A DNA stretch of 64,000 nt from positions 20,726,376 to 20,790,375 of the forward strand of contig CM025849.1 of assembly GCA_003952965.2 (NCBI GenBank), given 5' to 3'. The notes under the pieces are model-generated. The model did no database searches and was not told the origin of the DNA. It saw only the letters and a list, made by a program, of their open reading frames with translations. The position numbers and the translations under genes are program-made. The DNA comes from Morella rubra. Lineage: Eukaryota > Streptophyta > Magnoliopsida > Fagales > Myricaceae. Of the stretch, positions 24,106-39,121 are shown in pieces. How positions within the stretch are numbered: position 1 is the first letter of the stretch; each line of letters begins with the position of its first letter.

Positions 24106-25712
24106 AGTACTCGTATAGGTTGAATTCAACGTCACAACAAGAGACTAACTGACTCACTAACCATAAGGCCAATCTATTTATGACGTAGTTTTATTTGGAA
24201 TTGTGTAGTGTATAGATGATTTCAAAACTTTGTTTAATGGTTTATATAGTTAATGACTAATCTTAATGCACCTATTTGTAATTCAATACTTTTCTAGATA
24301 TCAAAAGGCTGAAACATTACGAGGCAGTCTTTTTCTAATAATCTTTTTACTTAACAAGTCTTGAATTTAATTTTTGCAATATTTTCATTATTTCAAAGCC
24401 TCATCTGTATAGGACGGCTTTTGTTGGAATATTGTTTTCATTGAAATCTTTTACATAAGGCAATTTAAGCAATATGCACCTTCCTATGCAGAAAGGCATT
24501 CAAAATAACTTAGTTGATAATGCGTCAAACAAAAGATTTTTATATATATAAAAATATGAACTTTACACACTGTTACTAAGAATATCTCTAAATATAAAAA
24601 TATTCCTGATATCAATGAGTATAGGTTCATCGGGCTGCATTATGTACGACAAGAGACATTTAAAAATCTTTGGACTTTAATTGTAGTATAAAAACTATAG
24701 GAATGTGCATGTTAATTGGTCCGCATTAAGAAATAATTGTGGATTTGACAAAAAGAGAAACGAGAACAAGAAAAAAAATTGATACGGTCTGGCATCAGAC
24801 ACTACAATGCACGGGACCCACAGCTCTCACTGACTTCGTACTAATCTGATTAAGTACAATGTGTTTGTTATGAATGCACATTAGCCGTATGATCGAAATT
24901 GGACGGCTTATACTTCGCGCGTCTACTTATGTCATCCCATCTATGCGACACGCACTCCCTCTCTGCCTTTCTCCGTCTCGCGCCGACTCTGCAAGCGTCC
25001 GGTGGTGGAGGAACCCTAGGGAGACCACGAAACACAGTCGTTTTCTAACCTTCCGCTTTATGTAATACCTCTAATTACTTTCTCTGTTACTTTCCTTTGA
25101 AATTTCCCCATGTAATTCCCATTCGAGGCCCCTGCATAGTCTGAATCCTAGGGTTTCTCAAACTCTCTTCCTCTTGCTTTTTGCCCTGCTATGTATGAAG
25201 TACTTTTATGTATGTATATATGATAGTCCATGCTTATTTATGCACTTATGTATACGCGAGAGTTCTTTGATATGAAAACTGGTAGTCTATCCACGTTGTT
25301 TTTCTGGCTTCGGACAATTCGTAGGTGAAAGTGCTTGCTCTCAAAGAATGATATCAGTTCTTTGATTGAATTGATTATAGTTTTCTATAGTAGTTTAAGT
25401 TTGTCAAGAAATATAAACTATTCATGATTATCAGTCGTTTTTTATTACTTTTATTTGCAACTTTCATAGTAGGATAAGCTTAAGTGCAGTTTCTTTGGAA
25501 ATTGAATGAAGGCTGGTTGCTTAGTATTGTATCTGTTGTTCGTTCAGTTCTTTGGAGTATTCTTTGCATTATTAGATAATAAATCTGTTTGTATGTTTGA
25601 AGATTTAGTGCAGCTCGATTCTACTTTGGCTCTGAAAGCATGTGGTGCTTTGCAATGTAATTGGTGCGCAAATTAAACACACAATAATTTAGCTTTGTAA
25701 TGGTAGAGAAGT
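24106..25712. promoter_or_regulatory. Intergenic DNA and probable promoter/5' leader of the FRS3-like gene
   Basis: No coding sequence recognised. Base composition changes near 24,890-25,060, where a more GC-rich stretch with gtctcgcgccgactct and gaaccctagg looks like the first, untranslated exon region of a plant gene. An intron in the leader is likely: acceptor-like ag occurs at 25,691-25,692, just before the first ATGs. Transcription start and leader splicing cannot be fixed from sequence alone. Confidence 0.4.
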
Positions 25713-25732
25713 ATGGATGTTCAAGTGATTGA
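25700..25732 (+). promoter_or_regulatory. Short upstream ORF overlapping the FRS3 start codon
   Basis: The ATG at 25,700 opens a 10-codon frame ([10 protein letters not shown]) that stops at 25,732, beyond the main ATG at 25,713 and in another frame. Both ATGs have a purine at -3 and G at +4, so a scanning ribosome could use either. If the leader includes base 25,700, this would lower or condition translation of the main protein. Confidence 0.45.
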
Positions 25733-28700
25733 CGTGGAAGAAGGGGTGGGTCATCGTGGTGCAGCAGATGATGGAGCTGCTGAACTCAATGAAGGTGAAC
25801 CAAATGCTGGCGAGAATTCCACAGCTCATGAAGACGATGGAGTTGCTGAGCCGTATGTTGGTATGGAGTTTGATTCTGAAAATGCTGCTAAGACTTTCTA
25901 CGATGAGTATGCTAGGCGTATAGGTTTTAGCTCCAAAGTTGGTCAATCTAGTCGCTCTCAATCTGATGGGACAATCATTACTCGGGATTTTGTATGTGGC
26001 AGAGAGGGTTTGAAAAGAAGGCATGCTGATAGCTGTGACGCAATGCTCAAGATAGAGTTGAAGGCTGAAGACAAATGGGTTGTGACTAAATTTGTAAAGG
26101 ACCACAGCCATTCCCTTGTGAGTCCAAGTAAGGTGCATTACCTTCGGCCTCGGAGACATTTTGCTGGCGCTTCAAAGACCATGACGGAAAGTTATCAGGG
26201 TTTGGGAATTGTTCCAAGTGGTGTTATGTATCTCTCCATGGATGGAAACCAGGTTCCAGTAGAGGCAAATCATGGAGTTAGAAAAACCCCTCCTGCTGAA
26301 GCAAATCGCCTGGGAAAAAATGCTGGGGCAATGAATTATGTTGTTAGGCCTTGTAATCGGAAGAGGACACTTGGGAGGGATGCACAGAATTTACTGGAAT
26401 ATTTCAAAAAAATGCAGGCTGAGAACCCTGGATTCTTTTATGCAATACAACTTGATGAGGATAACCGCATGGGTAACGTATTTTGGGCGGATGCAAGATC
26501 AAGGACAGCTTATAGTCATTTTGGTGATGCAGTAACGCTGGACACTATGTATAGAGTGAATCAATACAGAGTGCCATTTGCTCCCTTTACCGGGGTGAAC
26601 CATCATGGTCAGACGGTTTTGTTTGGTTGTGCATTACTTCTAGATGATTCGGAGGCTTCTTTTGTCTGGCTTTTCAAGACATTTCTTACTGCAATGAATG
26701 ATCGCCCACCTGTCTCTATAGTCACTGATCAAGACAGAGCAATACATACTGCTGTCTCTCAGGTTTTTCCAGAAGCCCGCCATTGTATTAGCAGGTGGCA
26801 TGTCTTGAGAGAAGGCCAGGAAAAACTGGCTCATGTATGTCATATACATCCAAATTTGCAGGTGGAGCTTTATAATTGTATCAATCTGACCGAAACTATT
26901 GAGGAGTTTGAATTATCTTGGAATTCTGTCCTTGATAAATATGATCTCAGTAGAAATGATTGGCTTCAATCATTATATAATGCTCGCACTCAATGGGTTC
27001 CTGTATATTTTCGGGATTCATTTTTTGCTATTCTATCTCCTAATCAAGGATTTGATGGTTCATTTTTTGATGGTTACGTGAATCAGCAGACCACATTACC
27101 AATGTTCTTTAGGCAATATGAAAGAGCTTTAGAGACTGCATTTGAAAAGGAAGTAGAAGCAGATTTTGATACAATTTGCACCACACCAGTACTGAGGACC
27201 CCATCACCAATGGAAAAACAGGCAGCAAATCTTTATACGAGGAAAATCTTTGCAAAATTCCAGGAAGAGCTAGTTGAAACGTTTGTATATACTGCAAATA
27301 GAATTGAAGGTGATGGAGCTATTAGCACATTTAGGGTTGCGAAGTTTGAGGATGATCAAAGGGCATACAATGTCACATTGAACTATCCTGAGATGAGAGC
27401 TAACTGCAGTTGCCAAATGTTTGAGTATTCTGGCATTCTTTGTAGACATGTTTTGACTGTCTTCACTGTGACAAATGTGCTTACGTTGCCATCCCATTAC
27501 ATATTGAACCGATGGACTAGAAATGCAAAAAGTGGAGCTGGATTAGACGAGCGTGGTGGTGAATTACAAGGCCAAGAGTCTCTGACATTGCGTTACAACA
27601 ATCTCTGCCGGGAGGCAATCAAGTATGCTGAAGATGGGGCAATAGCTGTAGAAACTTATAACGTGGCAATGGTTGCTCTTAAAGAAGGAGGAAAGAAGGT
27701 TGCTTTGGTGAAGAAAAATGTTGCCAAAGTTGGTCCTCCTAGCTCTCAGATTAGTGGGATTAGCTATGATGACCGGAAGACCTCTACATCAAATTCAGAT
27801 ATGACCCCTCTGTTGTGGCCACGCCAAGAAGAGATGACACGGAGATTTAATCTAAATGATACTGGTGCTCCTGCTCAATCGGTTGCTGATTTGAATTTGC
27901 CTCGCATGGCTCCTGTGTCTCTTCACCGAGATGATGGTCCTCCTGAAAACATGGTATGAAGAAAAAAAAATCCAGCTTTGCTTTGTGGTTTATCAGCTCA
28001 TTTATTCATTTGTTCACTTCCATTCATTTTCAATTACAAGTCCTTTTGTTTTAAGAATGAGAGCATGAGACTGATCTGGCCCTTTTTCGGTCTTATTTTA
28101 TAGGTTGCACTTCCTTGTCTAAAGTCAATGACTTGGGTTATGGAGAATAAGAATTCTACACCTGGGAATAGAGTAGCTGTGATTAATCTGAAGGTATGTA
28201 TCTGATGAAGCAAAAGCTATAACTTGGAACTTTCATGTCAACAAATTGCTCAGGTTGGGAAAGGTTTCATCTGATGATTAACTGCTTGGAGATCACTGCT
28301 TAAATTTATGGAAAAAAAAAAATTTTGATTCTGTGTAGGTGGTTTTGCTGTATCTATATTTTTTGTTTTCGGTACTATTGGATTTTATTAAGTGCGTGAG
28401 AGGAATGTTTCTCTGATTCTCATGTATTTTGTTTCATCTGATCAAGAATTTTGCATTTACGTCTTAACCAATGCAGTTGCAAGATTATATGAGAACTCCT
28501 TCAGCAGAATCAGAGGTTAAGTTTCAGCTCTCAAGGGTATCCCTTGAACCAATGTTGAGGTCTATGGCCTACATAAGTGAACAGCTATCAACGCCAGCTA
28601 ATAAGGTTGCTGTCATAAATTTGAAGGTATGTGGATTTGAACCATATATCTATTCTGCTTAAAGCTGTCCGATCTGTTTCATGAGCCACTTTGCTGGATC

Positions 28701-31700
28701 AGTATATTGATTCTGAAAAGGTTTTGTATGGACCCCCCCCCCCCCCAAACAACCAAAAAAAAAACTAAAAGTCTCTATGTTAATATGAGAGCTGCATTCG
28801 AGATTGACTTTTAAGATCGACTGGTAGATCTGGAAGATCATTTGTGTTGCATGTTAACTTCTCTGTCTCTGGCCAGCTCACTGCATCCTCATATATCTAC
28901 AACGAAGTATTTGGGGATAATAGGTGATGCAGGTTTTAAGTTTGGAGGAGTGTTTTTTTAACCTTAAAACTGGTTTCACGGCCTCCCTCTCTCTTTTTTT
29001 AATTTTACAATCGGTGTCCTGAGTATTTGTCAGACTACTTTGGATGCACATTTCGCCTTTTTACTCCGCCAGTTGATGAATATGTTTTCTTATCTCTATA
29101 ACTGCAGCTTCAAGATACCGAGACAACGTCAGGAGAGTCGGAGGTTAAATTTCAGGTGTCCAGGGATACATTAGGTGCCATGCTAAGATCAATGGCGTAC
29201 ATACGTGAGCAGCTTTCAAATCCTGTAAGCTTCTTTACCTACTCTTATGGTGACAATAATCCTTCTTGTGCGCAGATTACGAACTTTTTGGTTAAACAAA
29301 AAGGATAAAATGTCTTCCCTTTGAAGGAACTCATATTTCTCTTCTGAAGATTTCTTTAAAAATTATTTTCCAATTGTAAGCAAAAATTTCATGATCATAG
29401 CACAAGAAGTTAGATCCAGCATATGCAGTGCCATTGTAGTTTTACAAACCAGTACATGTGTTGCTGATGGCCCTGGTAATTTCTTACAATCAATGGTAAT
29501 TTCTCACAATCAAGGTATTGCCACTCAGAAGAAGTTTGCATTTTGACGGACATTATAGTTTGACGGCCTAGCATATCTGTAAATGATGAAATAACCACGT
29601 GACGCTTTCACACACTTGCTGGGAACTCTTCCTACCATTGACTTAGTGATTAGAAAATATTTGCAGTATAATAACTGAATATGTTAATGAATTGCAAAAC
29701 ACTGAAACATCAAACCAGTAGATTGCGTGTGTCTGGGCTCATATAGTCTAACAATTCAGACATATTTGTCACAAGGACTTAATTTTAATTACTTTAATTT
29801 CTTTTATATGCAAGAGACCTTAACATAATTAAAAAAAAAAAATTAAAGATGCAAAGGATATTTAATTTCAAATACATAGGAAAAGGATTTGGAATTGCTT
29901 ATTTGTTATCGTAATTACATGATTATGAGGTAATTACACCAGGATATATTTCTTTACAAATTTTTTTGAATGACCAGTAACTGACCCTCATTTGAAGGTT
30001 TGGAAACATTTTGGTTAGAGCTTATTGTAACTTACTAATAGAGGCCAAATAAGTGTCAGAATTGGAAAAATCTTAGGATTATTTCAAAGGATTAAATAAA
30101 TTGTTTCATGCATCTATGTTAATTCGATAAGCATTATTTCTGACGATTCTGTGGATAAAAAGCCCTGTGGAGTTGTTACCCAAAAAAAGCCATGTGGAGT
30201 ACTTGCTCTAGATTCTTCTGCATCAAAAGGCCATTCCACCTTTAGGTGCTTGAAAACATCGTTATAGGCGGCGAGGATTTACCAACTATATTCATGCTAC
30301 CTATACGCTTGCATTTACCTTTTTGATTTGTGGGATCTTAGATTACCTTCAACATACAATTTCCAAGAATGTTCTTCCAAGGAATGGGTTGCAAAGTAGG
30401 ATGCTAGATTTTTCTTAATCGTTGTTTTTTGTTGCACATATGCATCTTACATGGAGACCTGACTGGGATTCAAGTTGTGTTTGATTCAATCCCACCTTAA
30501 GTGAGTTCTGATAGAATACCTCTAGGAAATCTCAGGTCCAAAAATATTCACCAGGAAAACCCCTTTAACTGCATAATGTTCCAGTCATACTGTTCGTTGA
30601 AACTTCATCTGCAATCTGTCCAACACTCCTTAAACAATATATTCAACATGTGGTCTTTGATTTTGCAACCTGAAGATCAATCAAGAGACCAGTAATAAAT
30701 ATTTTAGGACAAGGCATTTGCATTGGATGAAAGCATATGTGGCATCATTTGTCTGTGGATGTTAAATTAAGAAGCCTTCGTTTATGCCTGAAGTTCTCCT
30801 GAGGAAAATTAGCCCACATTAAAGTGCGAAGAAATAAATTTGAAAAATAGGGTGGAAAGAGGGTAAGGGAGGGGGGGGGGAGTGTGACACCTGCTGATAA
30901 GATAGAAGAGAGAAAAATAAAAAGGCATGATGAGGATACATAAAGGCTGAGGGTAGAAAGGACCTTTTTTGTAGAAGCCAGAAGAAGTGGTTTGAGGTGA
31001 AAATTGTGGAACTTAAAAAAAATGTTGAGAAAGAGAGATAAGTGGTAACGGCTATTTCAATTTATGATAATCTGATCATTTGAAATGACAAATGCTTGTC
31101 ATATCTACTTACCTCATTCCTTTGCTTCAAAAACTTGAATTAGCAATTTCATTCAATCCAATTTCATAATGTTCCTATTTCCATCATTTAATCTCAATAA
31201 AGCAACTTTCCATCAAAGATAAAATCTGATTCTTTCTCATAAATGCTTTCGAACCATTGTTTTTATTGCTTTGGAAACGAATTATAACTGTGAAAAAATG
31301 CATGATCTTTAACCTACCATACAATGTCTGTTTATTTGTGTTCTTGTTTATATGTAAATTTTGCACTCTGAGAGCTGGAGATTTTCTTTAGGTCTGTAAA
31401 ACATAATCTTATTACAAACATAATCGTAAGTTTGTGAAGAATGTTCAAACAGCACCCACTAGAGTTCTACATCCTTCTTTCGGTGACAACATAAATTTAC
31501 ACTAGATATGATAAAATGTCAAATTACAAGTATAGTTGACCCCTTATTTGAAATCTTAACAGAAGATCCAATGATGCTGGGTAGTAGGATTGATCTTAAA
31601 TACAAGTCAAAATCAGAGATTATTAACTGGATCCCTAAATTTATAATGAGTGGTTGAGATGGAAATCATATGAAAGCTTGACGCAAAATACCAAAGTCTC

Positions 31701-32824
31701 AAGGGCGTCATAACTTGTAGGAGTGAGCGCAGGAGGAATCTTGCTGAGTGTTTATCGAAGTTTGTGAGCTGGAAGGGAGGGCAGACTTGAACCATTTTGT
31801 TTAAATTTTGAAATCAATATGCTAGGGTCAGCACTATAAGGAAGACGAATGACATTTCGGTTGATGGACTTGGCAAAAGGAGAGGAAGAAGCTCAAAATT
31901 TTAATATCCTGTGCTCTAAACTGGCAGCAGATTTACGGTTGTCTTTTTGGTGGAAAGAAAACAAGCAGATCTGATTTCTTGCTTTTGATCCAGTGGCAGA
32001 TTTGAGGAAATGGAGAGAAACTAAATCAGGGGAGTAGAGTTCGTCTTGTAGAGAGAGAAGAAAAATAGCAGGAAGCCTGGAAATAGGTGCCAGATTGGAG
32101 AGGAATTCTCTGAAATTCCTAGGTCCTAACCTAGAAATGCATCTAAAGTGCATCAACTAGTAGTTACGAGATTAATAAAATAGTCAAAAAATTGAATAAG
32201 AATTAAGCAAATAATCACACAGAAACCGACAATATCATACAAAAATGAACAAATCATCGTACAAAATCAACCAAGATTACACGAGGCACCCTGCTTGATG
32301 TCAGTGGATTATTATAATATACTGTTGAACTGACTTCTTTCACGTGGTGCAAGCAAAATGGGAGGTATGATAGTTTTGTCCACTGGATTCGAGTATGTGG
32401 GCTTTTTAACTTTCAACATCAGGAACTTCCCTCACTGATGAAAGGAAAGACACTTTTTTCTTTTCGGTTTTGTATATGAAGATCATGCACAGCTACTTAA
32501 AATTGGCTGTCAACTAGTATGTTTCTGCAATCTGGAGGCTTGTGGAAGTCGGTTGTGTTCTGGGCAACTTATAAAAGTGGCCAAATTAGCTTCATTCAGC
32601 TGAATCATCTGTGGATCCTCTGTAACTCCATCTGAAGCATAAAGTAGTTTCTACGTAGTTTTATAGCAGTCAAAATCCTATAGACGTGTTCCTCATTTCT
32701 GTCTACTAGGTAATTGTCTTTTATCTTTAATGATGACATTAAGATTTATTGTGTTTTAATGATACGACTTATTTGGCAGGCTGAGACCCAATTGGAGCCT
32801 GTTTCCAAAAAGCAGAGGAAGTGA
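25713..32824 (+). CDS. FRS3: FAR1-related sequence protein, FRS3-like (5 exons)
   Basis: Nuclear DNA-binding protein of the FHY3/FAR1 family, derived from a Mutator-like transposase and acting as a transcription factor. Exons: 25,713-27,953, 28,104-28,193, 28,477-28,626, 29,108-29,224 and 32,780-32,824; every intron is GT..AG and phase 0; product 880 residues. Domains: FAR1 DNA-binding zinc finger about 68-135 (Cys95, Cys108, His131, His133); MULE transposase core about 272-364 ([14 protein letters not shown]); SWIM zinc finger about 563-580 (CSC then CRH). The short exons encode a repeated tail containing VAVINLK and SEVKFQ, and the end is basic (SKKQRK). From memory, domain order and tail match Arabidopsis FRS3; FRS3 rather than another family member is inferred. 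The ATG has good context, but see the upstream ORF. No disruption seen. Confidence 0.9.
28104..29224 (+). repeat. Duplicated 3' exons of the FRS3-like gene
   Basis: Exons 3 (28,477-28,626) and 4 (29,108-29,224) encode clearly related peptides. Both start LQD, share ESEVKFQ and MLRSMAYI, and continue with EQLS. Exons 2 and 3 both end in VAVINLK directly before a gtatgt donor. Exon lengths of 90, 150 and 117 bp are multiples of three with phase-0 borders, so skipping any of them keeps the frame. This looks like ancient exon duplication within the gene. Confidence 0.8.
29225..32779 (+). other. Long last intron of the FRS3-like gene
   Basis: A 3,555-bp intron before a 45-bp terminal exon. AT-rich with scattered homopolymers, including a G run near 30,870. 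A short local repeat of about 30 bp sits near 29,475-29,515. I see no coding exon and no transposon with recognisable ends. Confidence 0.6.
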
Positions 32825-33298
32825 AGTGTTTTAATTGTGTGCGTCCAATTTCGTGCCCAGTTGGGGGGGAGGTGGGCTTCTGTTGTCCCTGCGGATGGAA
32901 AGGACGGTCACCGCTCAGTGACTTGGGATGGTTTTATTTCCTTCACGTTTGATAGCCTCTCTTTTCCTTTCACTGTAAGCTTCGTCCAGCATATTGTACA
33001 TGTAATGCATCATCGAGTTCGATAAGGTAAGGCATCAATGTCTCCCTTTTCAAGGTCTGCTATGTTCCACATCGTACCTCTTCCAGTTGATAGAATGATC
33101 ATTAGTTTAAAATATTTGTTCTAAATTTTCTTCCGTTATTTTGATTGGTAGTAGGATTTTCTCCCATTAGAACGAAGCAGCTTAATAACTCAGTTGTGGT
33201 TGCTGCATAAAAACCTTATACTCTCGTTGAAACCAGTAGACGTCTTGGCTTAGAAACCCCCTTTGTCAAAGCAATATATGAGGATTTACTAATCAAAT
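32825..33298 (+). other. Probable 3' untranslated region and downstream DNA of the FRS3-like gene
   Basis: Sequence after the TGA is less AT-rich to about 33,020 and then becomes intergenic in character. No separate gene seen, and the polyadenylation site cannot be placed with certainty. Confidence 0.4.
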
Positions 33299-33420
33299 TG
33301 TAATAGTCCCACATTGGTTAGGAAACACGTGGAATTGCTTTATATAAACTTAGAGGTACCTCCACTTGGTAAGCCGGTTTTCTACTGTGTGAATATCCAA
33401 GCCTAAGTAAGTCCATTACA
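33299..33420 (+). repeat. Short LTR/TRIM-like fragment
   Basis: Starts tgtaatagtcccacattgg and continues with an atataaac TATA-like sequence and a gtaagccggttttc segment. This layout is typical of short plant LTRs of TRIM-type elements. No partner repeat or clear end is visible, so it may be a truncated solo copy. Confidence 0.35.
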
Positions 33421-33423
33421 CAA

Positions 33424-33657
33424 ATTCGTAGTCACACCTTTGTAAAGCACTGAAAGTATATCCTTCCAGCTTCTGTGAACCCACCATTGTTGCAGTCATA
33501 GAGATCTTTATCGTCGTATCATTGAAAGACATAATAAATAATTCGTAGTCACACCTTTGTAAAGCACTGAAAGTATATCCTTCCAGCTTCTGTGAACCCA
33601 CCTTTGTTGCAGTCATAGAGATCTTTATCGTCGTATCATTGAAAGACATAATAAATA
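33424..33657. repeat. 117-bp tandem duplication
   Basis: Two adjacent units (33,424-33,540 and 33,541-33,657) start attcgtagtcacacctttg and end gaaagacataataaata. They differ at one position that I can see (ccattgttg against cctttgttg). An open frame of 77 codons on the minus strand runs through both units, but its peptide simply repeats and resembles no family I know. Confidence 0.9.
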
Positions 33658-33900
33658 AATTATACTTTGGACCTTCAAATTACTATATAATTTGTAATTC
33701 ACACTCTAAATTATCAAACTTAACACATCACACCTCAAACCACATTCCTGAAAAATAGGACGTGTGGCACAATCTTAGCCGTTGTATTGTGTGGGGTAAA
33801 GTGTAAATCAATTGGTAGTTTAGGGTCTAATGTATCAAGTTTGGTAGTTTGAGGTGCATATTATAAAATAAGTGATAGTTACCTAGTGCAGAGTATATTT
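33658..33900. mobile_element. MITE-like foldback element
   Basis: Two arms of about 85 bp read as imperfect reverse complements: the left contains ctctaaattatcaaactta, the right contains the complement of cctcaaactaccaaacttg. Roughly three quarters of arm positions match. There is no coding content. It resembles the small foldback elements common near plant genes; ends and target duplication are not clear. Confidence 0.45.
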
Positions 33901-36900
33901 TTCCTGAATTGCTACATAAAGAAGCTTTTTTTTGGACTAGTAATATAAAACCTTGGATAGTTTAAGTTTTAACCAAATGACGGAGTGAGTATGGATGGCT
34001 GTGTTATGGAACAGGTGGCAGGGGAATGAATTATTTCCCAAGCTTTCCATTCATTGTTGTTTGGGTAAGAAGAATAAAAAAATACAGAAGGTGTGACTGG
34101 GGACCCAAGAAACACAATACATCCGTTACAATAGGGAACTTAAGAAATGTAACAGGAAAATGGGTTACACGTGATCCAGTCTCATAGATTCTTCGACAAG
34201 AGAAATAGTGAAATTATTTTGGACCACAAGATCATCATGGTCCCCTGCATTATGTAGTTTGCTCGTAAATCATAGAATCCAGCAACTACGACGACGTTTC
34301 TTGTTGTTGACCTTGTCTTCCACCGAGGATTGTTTAGTAGTAGATCTCTTCTCCTCAATTCTCTTCTGTTTTTTTCTGGAATTATCAAATAAAGTTAATA
34401 GTAGAGACATGAAATACCAAATCTACCCCACCACGGCATCTGTCTTAAAACGTCGTAATTTATTTGCATAATAAAGTATAACAATTAACAAACCATGTGA
34501 GACATACAATCTCAGTCAACACATATCTCAAAAAAGAATCACTAGTTTATATTGAGAGCTGCTGCTCCACTGAAAAAGGAAAGTGATGGTTTCCAAACAT
34601 AACGCTTTTACGTGCAAAGTCAAGAACTCACGAATATTTAAATGAAGGAAAATAATCCAAGATTATCATAGCTACCAAACAATGTGTGTGGTGTGGGGCC
34701 CTATACAATGATCGAGCTGCGTGCAAAGGACCGAAAGTTCGATCGATTGAGTAGAAGGAGAAGACAGCTTAGAGGATCTGCACTTGTTCAAAGTAGGTGA
34801 CCGAAATGGCAATTTCGGGTGTCCAATCCGGGGTAGAAATATAGAATCAGTCTAGACCACGTGCCATGCACACGATTTCACTTAGACAAAAAAATAAAAA
34901 TCAAGTACTATAATATATCGTGGCCATATCTGATAGATGAAGAAAAGAGTGATTATTGAATATGAAGAGACAAGAGTGAAAAGATCAGACATTTTCCGAT
35001 TCTTAGAGGTAAAAAAAAATGTAAGCTTTCACATGCTCGTGAGATATATTTGGTTTTCACTTTCTCTTTGAAAACGTATTTTCAAATGAAAAAATATTTT
35101 TTAATTCAAATATGATTTTTTTTTACACTATAATTATTTTGTAATCTTCAATAAAATTTTCTATCTAATTATTGACCTAAATTTTGTGTGAAAAAACAAC
35201 ATAAGAACCAAAACAATTTTTACAAAACCCCATAAAAACTCTTAACAAAAATTTCTTTCCCAACATTAGTGAGACATTTTCTAATATAATATATTTCAAA
35301 AATACTATCTTTCCAAATATGAGCTCCACCTCTCTTAGAACACTAAAAAAAAAAAAAGTCTGAAAAAATCTTCTTAATCATTACAATTTTTTTTTTTCGA
35401 AAACGCATACAAACATAGGATTAGTTTTCAATGTTTTACCAAAATTTCTTTTCGAGATTTATATTTTCATATGATTTTTCGAAAGTTTTAGAATAGGCAG
35501 AGATGAAAAATTGTTTGGGGAAAACAACGCACCGTGTTTCTTTTTTTTTTCGGTCGGTTTGTTTCTCTGAGAGTGGACAAAGAGAAGTCTTCAATTTCCT
35601 TTTTGGGCAACTGAGGTCTTCAATTTTTGTTTGTTTGTATTCTAATTATACTTCACCACAAGTAGCAGTCTACCTGTAAAGTTCCTTTACCTTTAAAAGT
35701 TAGATCTTCACCAAAGGGGTTAATATTTCCGAAAATAGAAGTTTGCACCATTAGAGATCTTCACCAAAATAATATTTGGGAGCAAACTGTAAATGAGAGT
35801 AATTTTGGAGGAAAATAAACCTACTTGGATCCGGACTTGGCCAATATTTCCAAAAGCTAGGATTTGTTCTTCATGTCTGCCCAACAGATGCTTATTTGGT
35901 AATCATCCCTTTCATTTGAACCCCAAAAAGTAAATATTCCGTTGATCTACACCGTAAGTTATTCTGGCTCTAACGCCTCCCGTAAGCGGAATCAAATCCC
36001 AACCCTAAATCGTATTCAGAGCCAGAGAATCAGAGATCCCATACCGATGATATTCCCACTCCTAAATCGTATTCAGAACCAGAGATATACCCCAAATCGA
36101 AAAAGCATCACCAATAAGATTTGCATAACAAAACGAACAAGATGCTTATCCAAACGCTGAAAGCAAAATTCTTTCTTTCCACCTATCAGGATTTCCCCCC
36201 CGCGTAACCTTTCATTCTAGGATGGTCAAACTTTCCATTCCAATGATGCCCACTAAATCCTTCCAAATGATTCGTCAAGAAAGCCTTTACTCAAGCGCAA
36301 TACAGAAAAGAAAACCTCTTCAAACATACGCAGAAAGGAAAGATACCATCATATGAAACAATTTCTGACACCCCATAATATTCGCGAAAGATTTGGAGGC
36401 CCTGCCGAGTCTACCTGCAATCTCATGCCAGCAAAATACAGAGCTCCAATCACCAAGAATATACAAGGACTTTCACTACCATGGCTGAACCGAGCAGCTC
36501 TCACTATACTCATCTAACACTCTTCGAAGAGAAAGGCCTTCTAACCCTCTTAGAAGAGAGAGAAATTCAACATCTCAAGTTCTGTGTGGGTGAGTATGTG
36601 CACCATGTGAGAGGGAGGCTGAGTTAACAAGGGATTTACATGAGCTGGGCAACCAAAACAATTAAACTTGACAACCTCGATTCTTCAGCAGTTGTGAAAT
36701 GGTTTGATATGCATCAGACTAACTGCCGATAAATTTTACATGACAGTAAACTGATGCAACCTTCACAAAGACATAGCTCACAAAAAAGGGAAGAAAAACA
36801 ACCTGGAGAGGTAACAAAATTAAACATCATAGACAAAACCACCAAATTCATCCAATTGTTCTAGGTTCATGACACCAAAGACCAAACAAAAATTACCAAA

Positions 36901-36950
36901 TGTAAAGCAAAAAGACACTACCAACCCAAGCTAATAAAACAACTGACAAA
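33901..36950. other. Intergenic DNA between the FRS3-like and calmodulin genes
   Basis: AT-rich, no gene recognised. A short direct repeat (cctaaatcgtattcaga at about 36,004 and 36,061) is the only clear structure. Poly-A/poly-T runs near 35,345 and 35,388 are unremarkable. The part right of about 36,900 may include the 3' untranslated region of the calmodulin gene, which reads leftward. Confidence 0.5.
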
Positions 36951-37129
36951 GCAAACAATTAGACACTAGAGAAGAGTGCCGCAAATTAATGCAAACAAGA
37001 AGAGGTAACCCAACATACGAAGCTAATAATACCAAGAGGAGATGTCCTAACATAAATAAAGATTTCATCAAACTTATCTGCCCTGTTCCCTCTTATGTTT
37101 CCAAATTTTTAGTTTTGGTTGATTGGTCC

Positions 37130-39121
<1,992 letters not shown>

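Noticed and set aside
25689-26159. Minus-strand frame of 156 codons
   Set aside because: Antisense shadow of the first FRS3 exon.
28733-28747. Long C run in an FRS3 intron as a G-quadruplex-type element
   Set aside because: A single homopolymer of about 15 bases in an intron, followed by an A run; more likely slippage or a sequencing-length error.
33416-33649. 77-codon minus-strand frame
   Set aside because: It only reflects the 117-bp tandem unit, whose length divisible by three keeps the frame open twice; no known domain.
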